Source: Nocardia sp. NBC_00565 (lineage in GTDB: Bacteria; Actinomycetota; Actinomycetes; Mycobacteriales; Mycobacteriaceae). From it: a stretch of DNA of 64,000 nt. Position 1 is the first letter of the stretch. Each line of letters starts with the position of its first letter. The translations under genes were made by a program, and so were the position numbers. Where the stretch lies: the NCBI RefSeq assembly GCF_036345915.1, contig NZ_CP107785.1, positions 4,898,001 through 4,962,000 of the forward strand, in the 5' to 3' direction. The notes under the pieces were generated by a model. It ran no database searches and was not told where the DNA came from. It saw nothing but the letters and a program-made list of their open reading frames with translations. Positions 9,937 to 19,978 of the stretch are shown piece after piece.

Positions 9937-11700
9937 TTACCGCCCGCCGCGCACCTGTGCGAGCACCGATTCCACCACCGAATCGGCTGGGACCTCGGTG
10001 GATTCGCCGGTGAAGCGGTCGCGGATCTCGACCTTGCCGTCGGCCCAACCGCGGCCGACTACCACGACCAGTGGGACGCCGATCAGTTCGGAGTCCTTGA
10101 ACTTCACGCCGGGCGAGGCCTTGCGGTCATCGAGCACCACATCGAGTCCGGCCGAATCCAGCAGTGCGGCAACCTCTTCGCCACCCTCGCGGGACGATTC
10201 GTCCTTGTTCGCGATCACCACGTGCACATCGAACGGGGCGACCTCGGCGGGCCAGCGCAGGCCCTTCTCATCGTGCTGCTGCTCGGCGATCACCGCGACC
10301 ATACGGGAGACGCCGACGCCGTAGGAGCCCATGGTGAGGCGCACCGGCTTGCCGTTCTCGCCGAGCACATCGACGTCGAACGCGTTGGTGTACTTCTGGC
10401 CGAGCTGGAAGATATGGCCGATCTCGATGCCGCGGGCGGAAACCAGGGCACCGCGGCCATCGGGCGAGGGATCGCCATCGCGCACCTCGGCGGCCTCGAT
10501 GGTGCCGTCGGGGGTGAAGTCGCGGCCGGCGACCAGGCCGACGACATGCTTGCCCGGCTCGTCCGCGCCGGTGATCCAGCTGGTACCGGTGCCGATGCGC
10601 GGGTCGACCAGATAGCGAACGCCGTTGGCCTGCAGCGCCTTCGGGCCGATGTAGCCCTTCACCAAGAACGGGTTCTCGGCGAAATCGGCCTCGGTGAGCA
10701 ACTCCACCTCGGCGGGTTCGACCGAGGCGCCGAGGCGCTTATCGTCGACCTCGCGGTCGCCCGGAATGCCGACGGCAAGCAGTTCGGTCTTGCCGTCGGG
10801 GTGGCGCAGCTTCACCATGATGTTCTTCAGGGTGTCGGCCGCGGTGACGGGGCGGCCGAACTGTTCGGCGATGCCCGCGCCGTTGGCCCAGTCGACCAGG
10901 GTCGCGATGGTCGGGGTGTTCGGGGTGTCGTGCACCACCGCCGCGGGCCGCCCCTCGATCGGCAGTGGTGCGGGCGCGGGCGTGACCACCGCTTCCACAT
11001 TCGCGGCGTATCCGGACTCCACGCAGCGCACGTAGGTGTCCTCACCGACCGGGCTGTCCGCGAGGAACTCCTCCGAGGCACTGCCGCCCATCGCGCCGGA
11101 GGTGGCCGCGACGATCACGTACTTGACGTTGAGCCGGTTGAAGATGCGCTGGTAGGCCTCGCGGTGCGCGTTGTAGCTGGCCTTCAGCCCGTCCTCGTCG
11201 AGATCGAAGGAGTAGGAGTCCTTCATGATGAACTCGCGCCCGCGCAGGATGCCCGCGCGCGGACGCTCCTCGTCGCGGTATTTGGTCTGGATCTGGTACA
11301 GCGTGACCGGAAGATCCTTGTACGAGTTGTATTCCCCCTTCACGGTGAGCGCGAAGAGCTCCTCGTGGGTTGGTCCGAGCAAGTAGTCCGCACCCTTGCG
11401 GTCCTTGAGCCGGAACAGGCCGTCGCCGTATTCGGTCCACCGATTGGTGGTCTCGTACGGATCGCGCGGCAGCAGCGCGGGCAACGAGATCTCCTGCGCG
11501 CCGATGGCGTTCATCTCTTCGCGCACGACCTCCTCGACCCGCCGCAGCACCCGCAGACCGAGCGGCAGCCACGAGTACACGCCCGGGGCGATACGCCGCA
11601 CGTAGCCGGCGCGGACGAGGAGTTTGTGACTGGGCACCTCGGCGTCGGCGGGATCGTCACGCAGGGTACGCAGGAACAGGTGGGAGAGGCGGGTGATCAC
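9937..11700 (-). CDS. proS: Prolyl-tRNA synthetase (bacterial type)
   Basis: 587 residues from GTG 11700 (read [22 protein letters not shown], the standard start). Class II aaRS motifs are clear: motif 2 region around [20 protein letters not shown], the YbaK-like editing insertion (about residues 230-390), motif 3 [14 protein letters not shown], and an anticodon-binding domain with [17 protein letters not shown]. The enzyme charges tRNA-Pro and edits Ala-tRNA-Pro. The reading frame extends about 90 codons upstream without family similarity. It is divergent from yaaA with a 58-bp gap. Confidence 0.97.
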   Translation of the reverse strand: MITRLSHLFLRTLRDDPADAEVPSHKLLVRAGYVRRIAPGVYSWLPLGLRVLRRVEEVVREEMNAIGAQEISLPALLPRDPYETTNRWTEYGDGLFRLKDRKGADYLLGPTHEELFALTVKGEYNSYKDLPVTLYQIQTKYRDEERPRAGILRGREFIMKDSYSFDLDEDGLKASYNAHREAYQRIFNRLNVKYVIVAATSGAMGGSASEEFLADSPVGEDTYVRCVESGYAANVEAVVTPAPAPLPIEGRPAAVVHDTPNTPTIATLVDWANGAGIAEQFGRPVTAADTLKNIMVKLRHPDGKTELLAVGIPGDREVDDKRLGASVEPAEVELLTEADFAENPFLVKGYIGPKALQANGVRYLVDPRIGTGTSWITGADEPGKHVVGLVAGRDFTPDGTIEAAEVRDGDPSPDGRGALVSARGIEIGHIFQLGQKYTNAFDVDVLGENGKPVRLTMGSYGVGVSRMVAVIAEQQHDEKGLRWPAEVAPFDVHVVIANKDESSREGGEEVAALLDSAGLDVVLDDRKASPGVKFKDSELIGVPLVVVVGRGWADGKVEIRDRFTGESTEVPADSVVESVLAQVRGGR

Positions 11701-11758
11701 GGAACCACAGGGTAGTCGCTGGCCGGACGATGTCTGCAACGCATTACCGTATCCGCTC

Positions 11759-12505
11759 GTGCTGGTGCTGCTGCCTCCTTCCGAAACCAAGTCCGACGGT
11801 GGAACCGACTCACCGCTAGAGCTCGAGTCGCTGGCGATGCCGCAGCTCACAGCGGTGCGCGACCGGCTCATCGACGAGGTCGTCAAACTGGCCGCCGATC
11901 CGGCGGCATCGCGTACCGTCCTCGGCCTCGGGAAGGGGGCCGATAGTGAGATCGCGCGCAATGCGAGCTTGCGCACCTCGGCTACCCGGCCCGCGCTGGA
12001 GCGCTACACCGGCGTCCTCTATGACGCGCTCGACGCCCGCTCGTTCACCAAGGTCCAGCGCGCCAAGGCCTACGCCCGCCTGGCCATCGGCTCCGCGCTG
12101 TTCGGCGCCGTGCGCGCCGACGACATCATTCCCGCCTATCGGCTCTCCGGCGGCTCCAAACTCCCCGGCCTGCCCACCCTTTCGGCCCTCTGGCGCGATG
12201 TCCTGCCCGACGCCCTGGCCGCCGAGGCCGCCGACGAACTCGTCATCGATCTCCGCTCGGGCACCTACCAGCAGCTCGGCCGCGTCCCCGACGCCATCAC
12301 CGCCAACGTCCTCACCGAACACCCCGACGGCACCCGAACCGTAGTCAGCCACTTCAACAAACATCACAAGGGCCTACTCGCCCGCGCCCTCGTCCTCACC
12401 CGCGCCGACCCCACCGACATCCGTGCCGTAGCCCGCATAGCCTCGAACTCCGGCCTGCGCACCGAAATAGCCTCCCCTACCGAACTCCTCATCATTACCA
12501 CCTGA
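11759..12505 (+). CDS. yaaA: Peroxide stress protein YaaA (DUF328/UPF0246)
   Basis: Starts [15 protein letters not shown], the invariant YaaA opening, and carries the [11 protein letters not shown] and [11 protein letters not shown] motifs. In E. coli YaaA lowers intracellular free iron during peroxide stress. Its fold has been linked to DNA binding. GTG 11759 and GTG 11765 are both possible starts; sequence upstream is not family-like. The gene faces away from proS. Confidence 0.9.
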   Translation: MLVLLPPSETKSDGGTDSPLELESLAMPQLTAVRDRLIDEVVKLAADPAASRTVLGLGKGADSEIARNASLRTSATRPALERYTGVLYDALDARSFTKVQRAKAYARLAIGSALFGAVRADDIIPAYRLSGGSKLPGLPTLSALWRDVLPDALAAEAADELVIDLRSGTYQQLGRVPDAITANVLTEHPDGTRTVVSHFNKHHKGLLARALVLTRADPTDIRAVARIASNSGLRTEIASPTELLIITT

Positions 12506-12586
12506 CCTACCGATGCGGGCGCAGACCCAATGCATGCCGAACAGAGGCCGCCTTGTTGACCACGTGGAAGTGGCTTGGGGTGCGGC

Positions 12587-13528
12587 TCAGATGCGGGCGG
12601 CGGGGTGCCAGGTGCCGGCTCGGCGGGTGCGGTGGGCGACGGCGGCGGATCGGGCCAGGCGGGTGAGCCAGCTGGCCGGGGTGTCCAGGTCGGGCCAGGT
12701 CCAGCGGACGATGGTCCAGCCGAGGGCGCGCAAGGCGTCCTCGCGGCGCTTTTCGGCGATCACGATCGATTCGGGCGAACCGTGGGAGTTGTTGCGGTAC
12801 TTGACCATTCCGTCGAATTCGCCGATGACGCCCAGGGTCGGGAACAGGAAGTCGACTCGGGCGACGTATCCGCCATTGATGTCCAGGATGGTCGACTGGA
12901 GCTCGGGTGCGGGCAGCCCGGCGTTGCGCAAGACGACCCGGCTTCGCGATTCACCGGGGCTCTCGGCGCGGCCGTCGAGGAACTCGATCACGCGGCGCGC
13001 GGCCGGACAACCCGGTCGGCCGTTCGCCCGCACCAGCTGCTCCGCCAGTTCGGCACGGGTAGTTCGCCTCAGGCGCATTGCGGCGTCACCGACCACGACA
13101 GCTTGTTCGAACGGCACGGTCCTGGCCAGGTCGACGATTGTGCGCGCCACCGTCGTCACCCGCAGATCGCCGATCCGCACCACCTCGTCCGACTCGATGG
13201 AGGCGGCGTGCATCATGACCCGGGTACCCGTGCGTGCCCCGGTTCTCCGATTGCGGGTCAAATGCACCCGCGCCAGCGGAATAGACCACACCGGCAGGTC
13301 GTGCACGACAGCCGCAGAGATGTGACTGACGACGGCAGCCGAGCTGGAGCCGGCGGCAACAGCACCGGTCAGCACTAGATGCCTTTGCGTAGAACTCATT
13401 TCGCCGATATCGAGTGCGCTCACATACCGCCCGCGGCACACCCGCTGCCACGGTCGCCTACTCAGCTCACGCCCGGTGAATCCAGCTTCCAGCGCCGCCT
13501 GCCGGGAAATAGTTCGAGGTAAGTCCAC
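12587..13528 (-). CDS. AbiEi-type antitoxin domain / DUF559 nuclease-like protein
   Basis: The N-terminal region (FTGRELSRRPWQRVCRGRYV) resembles the winged-helix AbiEi antitoxin domain common in actinomycetes. The C-terminal region (about 215-290) carries a Vsr/DUF559-like PD-(D/E)xK arrangement: VDFLFP, then EFDGMVKY, then ALGWTIVRWTWPDL. No AbiEii nucleotidyltransferase lies next to it, so it is a solitary example of a very common architecture whose role is unknown. The start is a GTG at 13528. Confidence 0.75.
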   Translation of the reverse strand: MDLPRTISRQAALEAGFTGRELSRRPWQRVCRGRYVSALDIGEMSSTQRHLVLTGAVAAGSSSAAVVSHISAAVVHDLPVWSIPLARVHLTRNRRTGARTGTRVMMHAASIESDEVVRIGDLRVTTVARTIVDLARTVPFEQAVVVGDAAMRLRRTTRAELAEQLVRANGRPGCPAARRVIEFLDGRAESPGESRSRVVLRNAGLPAPELQSTILDINGGYVARVDFLFPTLGVIGEFDGMVKYRNNSHGSPESIVIAEKRREDALRALGWTIVRWTWPDLDTPASWLTRLARSAAVAHRTRRAGTWHPAARI

Positions 13529-13766
13529 ACCTCGATGCTGCCCAGCAACCCCACCCCGCCGAAAGCCCCAACCCGCGAATTGTGGACAACTCGCACCCTG
13601 TGCATAACTCCACGGTTATGTGGGCAGCCCAATACCGAGGCAGTCCGCTAGCGCGTGGCCGCCGCGAGTGCGGCGCGAACCTTGTCGGTGTCGGCTGGGG
13701 CCGCACCGTGCTCCCAGAACGGGAGGGCCGCGGCGTATCGCCGAAGCGACGCCCGCCACAAACGAC
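13529..13766. other. Intergenic, possible short coding remnant
   Basis: Between the AbiEi-like gene and the MetE-like gene. On the minus strand one frame ending at 13648 reads RASLRRYAAALPFWEHGAAP and continues to an Ala-rich helix before a TAG. This looks like a protein C-terminus but has no ATG/GTG start and no family I recognise. Otherwise I see nothing here. Confidence 0.3.
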
Positions 13767-14984
13767 TTACATCGATGACGAGGTGTTCGGAGAAATCTGG
13801 TCGTCGTCGTGCTGCCCGGCGCGGGCTGTCGTGATGGTGGCTGCCGCGGCCAGCCGAGCGTCTTCGACAGTGCGGCGGCCGAGTCCGCAGGCGGTGGCCA
13901 CGCCGTACCCGGTGCGACCCGACGCTTGTTCGAACAGGGCCAAGGCATGGATGCTGTCGTCGACATCATCTGGGGAGACGACGCCGGCGATCAACTGCCA
14001 GTCTGGGTCCAACCGTCGCAAGGGGGTATAGAACTTCGGATTCAACGGGGCCGGATCGGCGCCATAGGCGCAGGGAATATGCACTGCAGGCAACGGTACT
14101 CCGCGTTTCCTCATCAGCCGCGCAGTGCGATTGAGCAGATTCACCGTCGGCGCGAGAGTGTGCGGGGTCAGCAGATTCTTGTGCTGATAATCGCCATAGC
14201 ACAGGTGCAGTATGGTCGCCGCACCGATCTCATGGGTACGGATGAGGAAGCCGGCCAGCTGCCGGGCCAGTAGGGGAGCTAGCACTCGCTGCGCACGCAG
14301 CTGCTCTGCTTTGACCATGCCGAGCGTTGCGATAGGCGACTCCACCTGCCACACAATGCGGTCGCCGTACTGAGATGTCACCTCAGTCATCTCCTGCAGC
14401 ACAGCTTCGACGAATACGGGCAGATGCCGAAGCGCCGCGATAACCACATTGCAGTGGCGAAGTGCCTGCCCCACGGGGAGGCCAAGGGAGACCGCCGCGC
14501 CGGCGAAGACGAACAAGGCGAGATCCAACGGGTTGGGTTGGCTGATTTGAACTCTCGTACCGACCAGCTCTGGACGGCTGCGCTGTAGCGACTCGAATTC
14601 GGATACGATCTCACCGATCCGCTCGGCCCGGCCCATCGACACATGATGCGGCTCGAGCGTGCAGCCGGGCCGCACACCATAGCTGCGCATGTCGCTGTAG
14701 TCGGCGAAATCACCCGCGCTGACGACTTCGAAGGCGTCGTCATGTTTTTCGCGGCTACGCAGGTAATCGACTACCCAATCCGAGTCCAGGTCGCGTGGCA
14801 CCGCGGTCAACGGCCAACCCGCACTGTGGTCCGCAAACCATTGCAAGACCGCGAGGTCGCTCGTCATGAGCTCCCGGGGCAGGCTACCGACGAAGTGTGC
14901 GTATCTGGCCAACTTGGCTCCCTTCGACCAACGACGGCGAGCAACCGCCGAGCACTCTTCAAGAACTGATCCGATGTGCTGCAT
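13767..14984 (-). CDS. MetE/UROD-superfamily methionine synthase-like protein
   Basis: A TIM-barrel protein of about 405 residues resembling the C-terminal catalytic half of cobalamin-independent methionine synthase. HLCYGDY supplies the His-x-Cys pair and GVATACGLGRRTVED the later Cys expected for zinc binding; VSPDDVDDSIHALALFEQ precedes it, as in MetE. There is no N-terminal MetE domain, so it is not a full MetE; single-domain relatives transfer methyl groups between other substrates. Start is uncertain: ATG 14984 lies inside a duplicated 14-mer (GTCCATGCAGCACA, twice, 17 bp apart) and has no ribosome-binding site, and upstream in-frame starts exist to 15191. Confidence 0.65.
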   Translation of the reverse strand: MQHIGSVLEECSAVARRRWSKGAKLARYAHFVGSLPRELMTSDLAVLQWFADHSAGWPLTAVPRDLDSDWVVDYLRSREKHDDAFEVVSAGDFADYSDMRSYGVRPGCTLEPHHVSMGRAERIGEIVSEFESLQRSRPELVGTRVQISQPNPLDLALFVFAGAAVSLGLPVGQALRHCNVVIAALRHLPVFVEAVLQEMTEVTSQYGDRIVWQVESPIATLGMVKAEQLRAQRVLAPLLARQLAGFLIRTHEIGAATILHLCYGDYQHKNLLTPHTLAPTVNLLNRTARLMRKRGVPLPAVHIPCAYGADPAPLNPKFYTPLRRLDPDWQLIAGVVSPDDVDDSIHALALFEQASGRTGYGVATACGLGRRTVEDARLAAAATITTARAGQHDDDQISPNTSSSM

Positions 14985-15260
14985 GGACACTTGTGCTGCA
15001 TGGACGCTGCGTATCTTAGGTCCGGATGGTCCCATTCGCATTTTCCACCGATAGGAAGCTGGATCGCCTTGCTGACAGGCATTTTCATGGCGGTGGACGG
15101 CGGAACCGCCGGCCGAGCCGCACCGGTGGATTGGAGCGACGAGGTGTGGGTTCAACCCCCGTTCTCCGCGCCACCTGCGGGGATGGTCCAAACGTAGGAC
15201 GCGTCGCGGTGAGTTTGATCCGATCTCACCGATCCGGTGCGCGAATTGGGTGGCATACCG

Positions 15261-15291
15261 GAACCCGAGGGCAGGCTAGGCCCTCGGGTTC
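15261..15291 (-). terminator. Intrinsic terminator of the PucR gene
   Basis: An 11-bp perfect stem (GAACCCGAGGG ... CCCTCGGGTTC, 9-base loop) lies 9 bases past the PucR stop codon. Confidence 0.85.
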
Positions 15292-15299
15292 TCCCCGCC

Positions 15300-16901
15300 C
15301 TACAGTTTCTCGGCGTTCGCGGACAGGTCGCGGATGAGCAGCGCGGTATGCAACGAGGTGCGGGATTCGCCGTCCTCGAGGTCGACGTCGAGGATCCGCT
15401 CGATGCGGGCCAGCCGGTCGTAGAGGGTCGGTCTGCTGATATTGAGCCGCTTGGCGAGTTCGGTCTTGTTGCCCGCGACATCGAGGAACTGCCGCAATGT
15501 GTGCGTCAGATCGGCGGCGTGCCGAATGTCGTAGCGCAGCAACGCACTCAGCTCCGTCTCGGCGAAGCTCTGCACACCGGGCTCATTGCGGATCAGCGAG
15601 AGTAGGCCGCGCAGCCGGACATCGCCGCTGCGATAGAAGGGCCGCGGCATCGACGGCTCCAGCGAGAGCGCAACCTCCGCGACGTGCGCCGCGTGCGCCA
15701 ACTCGCGCGCGGTATCCAGCAGCGAATCCGCCTCGGCGCCAATGCCGATCACTACGCGATGCACCCCGTCCACCCGCCGCACCTCCGCCGTGATCGCCGA
15801 ACACACCGCACGCAGGGTGTCCTCGAGATCGGCACTGCGCCCGACCGCGAGCACCATGCTGACCCGATCGCCGTGGTCGGCGGCGGTCAACGCGGTCGCC
15901 TTCGCCAGGCCGAGACCATGTGTCACCGCGTCCGACACGCCCGCGCTGCGACGCTGCCTGGCGACCTGATCGGATTCGGCGTGCGCGGCTACGTCGATCG
16001 CGAGCGGCACATAGTTCACCCGACGTGTCAAAAGACCCAGCGCCGCCGCCCTGGCCTGCGCGTCGCGCTCGTCGAGCACCCGGCCGTTGACCATATCGTC
16101 GATGAGTCCGGTCTGCGCCTGCCGGTGCAGACCGAAGCGGTCCTTGTCGATCATCCGGTGCAGTGTCAGCGTCTGGGCGGCGCGCTCGAGCACCATCCGC
16201 GCCCGCGGCGTCGGGACCCGGCTCGAGCGCAGGATGAGCCGGCCCCACCGCTGGGTGTGCGGGCCCACCGCGACCACATCCTCGCTGTCGGGCAGCAGTC
16301 GCGAGGTGGTCTCCCAGTTCTCCAGGATCGCCGAGGTGGTGGTGTGCCGGGCGGTCAGCGCCAGTACCCGGTGGGCCAGATCCTCGAGTACCACCGAGGC
16401 ATCGAGCATGCCCGCGGCCGTCTTGACGATCTCGGCCAGCGAGGCCCGGCGCACACTCAACTCGGTGAACGTCTCGTGCACCGTGCGCGCGAACTCCAGT
16501 TCCGCGTATTGATCGGCCACGATCACCCGGTGCACCGCCTCGGTGATCTCCACGAACCGGGTGACACGCCGCAGCGCGATCACCGGCAATCCGAGTGCGT
16601 CGGCCGTCTCTGCGACGACCTGCGGCAACTCCGGCACGACCGCGCCGAGCTCGACGACCAGCCCGGCCACCCCGGCCGCGGCCAGCGAGGTCAAATAGGC
16701 GACCGTCGATTCGCTGCTACCGGCCAACGCCGATCCGGTGGTCAGCATCAGCTCCCCACCCACCAGCAACTCGGCGACGTCGGGCAGGTCACTGACGTGC
16801 ACCCAGCGCACCGGCCGATCCAGCGATCCCCCACCGACGACCTGCGGCTCCCCCGCGCGCACCACCGGCATCGCCAGCACATCGGCAACGGAGAGCAACA
16901 T
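15300..16901 (-). CDS. PucR family transcriptional regulator (beta-alanine/amine catabolism type)
   Basis: 533 residues: an N-terminal PucR domain (MLLSVADVLAMPVVRAGEP, then RWVHVSDLPDVAELLVGGELML), a GGDEF-like middle (about 290-420) and the C-terminal HTH_30 (FLDVAGNKTELAKRLNISRP). PucR proteins usually activate a neighbouring catabolic operon when a nitrogenous substrate or intermediate is present. This one is divergent, with a 142-bp gap, from mmsA and an aminotransferase, which are its likely targets. Start taken at the ATG before LLSVADVL; the frame extends upstream without similarity. Confidence 0.9.
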   Translation of the reverse strand: MLLSVADVLAMPVVRAGEPQVVGGGSLDRPVRWVHVSDLPDVAELLVGGELMLTTGSALAGSSESTVAYLTSLAAAGVAGLVVELGAVVPELPQVVAETADALGLPVIALRRVTRFVEITEAVHRVIVADQYAELEFARTVHETFTELSVRRASLAEIVKTAAGMLDASVVLEDLAHRVLALTARHTTTSAILENWETTSRLLPDSEDVVAVGPHTQRWGRLILRSSRVPTPRARMVLERAAQTLTLHRMIDKDRFGLHRQAQTGLIDDMVNGRVLDERDAQARAAALGLLTRRVNYVPLAIDVAAHAESDQVARQRRSAGVSDAVTHGLGLAKATALTAADHGDRVSMVLAVGRSADLEDTLRAVCSAITAEVRRVDGVHRVVIGIGAEADSLLDTARELAHAAHVAEVALSLEPSMPRPFYRSGDVRLRGLLSLIRNEPGVQSFAETELSALLRYDIRHAADLTHTLRQFLDVAGNKTELAKRLNISRPTLYDRLARIERILDVDLEDGESRTSLHTALLIRDLSANAEKL

Positions 16902-17043
16902 CCGACGAATCGTAATACGAAATCCGAAATCGCGTACAGATCGTCGGACCAATACTGCGGATCCGTGGTGCAGAGTTAGGACCACAACAGCATCCCGGCG
17001 GCACCCGCGACCCAACGACGATCACGGATCGAATCGAGGAGAT

Positions 17044-18534
17044 ATGCAGACAATCGCGCACTGGCTCGACGGCAAGGCCTTCCCTGGCACCAGCGCGGCG
17101 ACCGCGCCGGTGACGAATCCGGCGACCGGGGTGGTGACCGGACAGGTCGCGCTGGCCGATGTCGAGGACGCCAGGGCGGTGATCGAATCGGCCAAGGCGG
17201 CATTCCCGGACTGGCGCGATACCTCGCTGGCACGCCGCACACAGATCCTGTTCCGGTTCCGCGAACTGCTCAACGAGCGCAAGGAAGAACTGGCCAAGCT
17301 GATCACCGCCGAACACGGCAAGGTGCACTCCGATGCCCTCGGTGAGGTGACCCGCGGCCTCGAGGTGGTCGAATTCGCCTGTGGGGTGCCACATCTGATC
17401 AAGGGCGGATTCACCGAGAACGCCTCGACGAAGGTCGATATCTTCTCGATCCGCCAGCCGCTGGGCCCGGTCGCGGTGATCTCGCCGTTCAACTTCCCGG
17501 CCATGGTGCCGATGTGGTTCTTCCCGATCGCGATCGCTGCCGGAAATACCGTGGTGCTCAAGCCGAGTGAGAAGGATCCGTCGGCGGCGCTGTGGCTGGC
17601 CGAGCTGTGGCACGAAGCAGGTTTGCCCGCAGGGGTTTTCAATGTGCTGCAGGGCGATAAGGTCGCCGTCGACGAACTGCTGGACAATCCGAATATCAAG
17701 GCCGTCTCATTCGTCGGTTCGACGCCCATCGCGAAGTACGTCTACCAGCGCGGCACCGCCAACGGTAAGCGGGTACAGGCGCTCGGCGGCGCGAAGAACC
17801 ACATGCTGGTCCTGCCCGATGCCGACCTGAACCTGGCCGCCGACGCCGCCGTGAACGCCGGCTTCGGCTCCGCGGGCGAGCGTTGCATGGCGATCAGCGT
17901 GGTACTCGCCGTCGGCACGGTCGGCGACGAACTGGTCGCCAAGATCACCGAGCGCGCCCAGACCATCAAGACCGGTGACGGCACCCGCGACACCGATATG
18001 GGCCCGTTGGTGACCCGCGAACACCGTGATCGCGTCGCCGCCTACATCGCTGCGGGCGAATCCGCCGGTGCCAGTGTCGTTCTCGATGGGCGCGGCATCC
18101 AGGCCGACGGCGAGGCGGACGGTTTCTGGCTCGGGCCAACGATTCTCGATCACGTCGGCACCGAGATGAGCGTCTACACCGACGAAATCTTCGGTCCGGT
18201 GCTGTCGGTCGTGCGCGTCGAGAGCTATGACGAGGCACTCGCGCTGATCAACTCGAATCCTTATGGCAACGGCACCGCGATCTTCACCAACGACGGCGGC
18301 GCGGCCCGGCGCTTCCACAATGAGGTGGAGGTCGGCATGGTCGGCATCAATGTGCCGATTCCGGTTCCGATGGCCTACTACAGCTTCGGTGGCTGGAAGA
18401 ATTCGCTGTTCGGCGATTCGCATGCGCACGGCACCGAGGGCGTGCACTTCTTCACTCGGGGCAAGGCGGTCACCTCGCGTTGGCTCGATCCCAGCCACGG
18501 CGGGCTCGAGCTCGGCTTCCCCCAGAACAAGTAA
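17044..18534 (+). CDS. mmsA: CoA-acylating methylmalonate-semialdehyde dehydrogenase
   Basis: 496 residues of the aldehyde dehydrogenase fold with MmsA features: PFNFPAMVPMWFFPIAIA, the NAD-binding FVGSTPIAKYVY, and the catalytic Cys in GSAGERCMAISV. The C-terminal SHGTEG-type motif appears as DSHAHGTEGVHFFTRGK. It oxidises malonate or methylmalonate semialdehyde to acetyl-CoA or propionyl-CoA. AGGAG lies just before ATG 17044. The next gene is an omega-aminotransferase 27 bases on, which fits beta-alanine to malonic semialdehyde to acetyl-CoA. Confidence 0.93.
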   Translation: MQTIAHWLDGKAFPGTSAATAPVTNPATGVVTGQVALADVEDARAVIESAKAAFPDWRDTSLARRTQILFRFRELLNERKEELAKLITAEHGKVHSDALGEVTRGLEVVEFACGVPHLIKGGFTENASTKVDIFSIRQPLGPVAVISPFNFPAMVPMWFFPIAIAAGNTVVLKPSEKDPSAALWLAELWHEAGLPAGVFNVLQGDKVAVDELLDNPNIKAVSFVGSTPIAKYVYQRGTANGKRVQALGGAKNHMLVLPDADLNLAADAAVNAGFGSAGERCMAISVVLAVGTVGDELVAKITERAQTIKTGDGTRDTDMGPLVTREHRDRVAAYIAAGESAGASVVLDGRGIQADGEADGFWLGPTILDHVGTEMSVYTDEIFGPVLSVVRVESYDEALALINSNPYGNGTAIFTNDGGAARRFHNEVEVGMVGINVPIPVPMAYYSFGGWKNSLFGDSHAHGTEGVHFFTRGKAVTSRWLDPSHGGLELGFPQNK

Positions 18535-18561
18535 TCACGAGTCACGCAGGAGAACTCGCCG

Positions 18562-19929
18562 ATGACCCTCCCGAATGGATTGACACCGGACGATGCGCGC
18601 CAGGCCGCGGCCCGCGCCTACGAGCTCGACCGCCGCCACGTATTCCACTCCTGGTCCGCACAGGCGCACCTCCAGCCGATGACGATCACCGCGAGCCAGG
18701 GCTGCTTTGTGTGGGACGGTGACGGCAACCGCCTGCTCGATTTCTCCTCGCAGCTGGTGAACACCAATATCGGCCATCAGCATCCGAAAGTCGTTGCCGC
18801 GGTGCAGGAGCAGGCGGCCAAACTGTGCACCGTCGCGCCGCAGCACGTCAACGACGCCCGCTCCGAGGCCGCCCGGCTCATTGCCGAGCGGACCCCGGGT
18901 GAGCTGAACAAGATCTTCTTCACCAATGGCGGCGCCGAAGCGGTCGAGCACGCGGTTCGCATGGCGCGCCTGCACACCGGCCGCTACAAGGTGCTCGCGC
19001 GCTACCGCTCCTACCACGGCGGCACCGAGACCGCGATCAATCTCACCGGCGACCCGCGGCGCTGGCCCAATGACCACGGCAACAGCGGCGTCGTCCACTT
19101 CTTCGGCCCGTTCCGCTACCGCTCGCAATTCCACGCGAGTACCGAAACCGAGGAAGCCGAGCGCGCTTTGGCGCATCTCGAGCAGACCATCGTGTTCGAG
19201 GGCCCGACCACGATCGCGGCCATCATCCTCGAATCCATCCCTGGCACAGCGGGAATCATGGTGCCGCCGCCCGGGTATATGGCGGGCGTCCGGGCGCTGT
19301 GCGACAAATACGGCATCATTTTCATTGCCGATGAGGTGATGGCGGGCTTCGGCCGGACCGGAAAGTGGTTCGCGATCGAGCATTTCGAGGGTGTGGTCCC
19401 CGATCTGCTGACCTTCGCCAAGGGCGTGAACTCCGGTTATGTGCCGCTCGGCGGCGTCGCCATCAGTCCGGCCATCGCCGCGACCTTCGACGATCGGCCG
19501 TATCCGGGCGGACTGACCTATTCGGGTCATCCGCTGGCGACGGCGGCCGCGGCCGCCACCATCACCGCGATGCGCGACGAACGCATCGTCGAGAACGCCG
19601 CCGAAATCGGTACCCAGGTCCTCGGTCCCGGACTGCGCGAACTCGCCGAACGCCACCCCAGCATCGGTGACGTGCGCGGTGCGGGCGTGTTCTGGGCGTT
19701 GGAACTCGTGCGGGACAAGCAAACCCGCGAACCCCTCGCCCCCTACGGCGGCACCAGTGCGGCGATGACCGAAACGGTCGCCGCCGCGAAGGCCGCGGGC
19801 CTGCTCCTGTTCGTCAACTTCAACCGGCTGCATGTGGTTCCGCCCTGCATCATCGACGAGGCGCAGACGAAGGAAGGCCTGGCCATCCTCGACCACGCGC
19901 TGACGATTGCCGACGGGTACGTGGACTGA
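18562..19929 (+). CDS. Class III (omega) aminotransferase, probable beta-alanine:pyruvate type
   Basis: 455 residues, PLP fold type I. Readable motifs are FTNGGAEAVEHAVRMAR (cofactor phosphate), the Asp of FIADEVMAGFGRTGKW and the Schiff-base Lys in LTFAKGVNSGYVPLGG. It moves an amino group from an omega-amino acid to a keto acid. The pairing with mmsA and PucR suggests beta-alanine or a beta-amino acid as donor; GABA cannot be excluded. It probably shares a transcript with mmsA. Confidence 0.88.
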   Translation: MTLPNGLTPDDARQAAARAYELDRRHVFHSWSAQAHLQPMTITASQGCFVWDGDGNRLLDFSSQLVNTNIGHQHPKVVAAVQEQAAKLCTVAPQHVNDARSEAARLIAERTPGELNKIFFTNGGAEAVEHAVRMARLHTGRYKVLARYRSYHGGTETAINLTGDPRRWPNDHGNSGVVHFFGPFRYRSQFHASTETEEAERALAHLEQTIVFEGPTTIAAIILESIPGTAGIMVPPPGYMAGVRALCDKYGIIFIADEVMAGFGRTGKWFAIEHFEGVVPDLLTFAKGVNSGYVPLGGVAISPAIAATFDDRPYPGGLTYSGHPLATAAAAATITAMRDERIVENAAEIGTQVLGPGLRELAERHPSIGDVRGAGVFWALELVRDKQTREPLAPYGGTSAAMTETVAAAKAAGLLLFVNFNRLHVVPPCIIDEAQTKEGLAILDHALTIADGYVD

Positions 19930-19978
19930 CCTCGCGCAACCGGGAATGCTCTTGATCGGCCGGGCGTTTCACCTGCGC

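Noticed and set aside
12587..13528. Complete AbiE toxin-antitoxin system
   Set aside because: Only the AbiEi-like antitoxin/DUF559 gene is present; no AbiEii nucleotidyltransferase adjoins.
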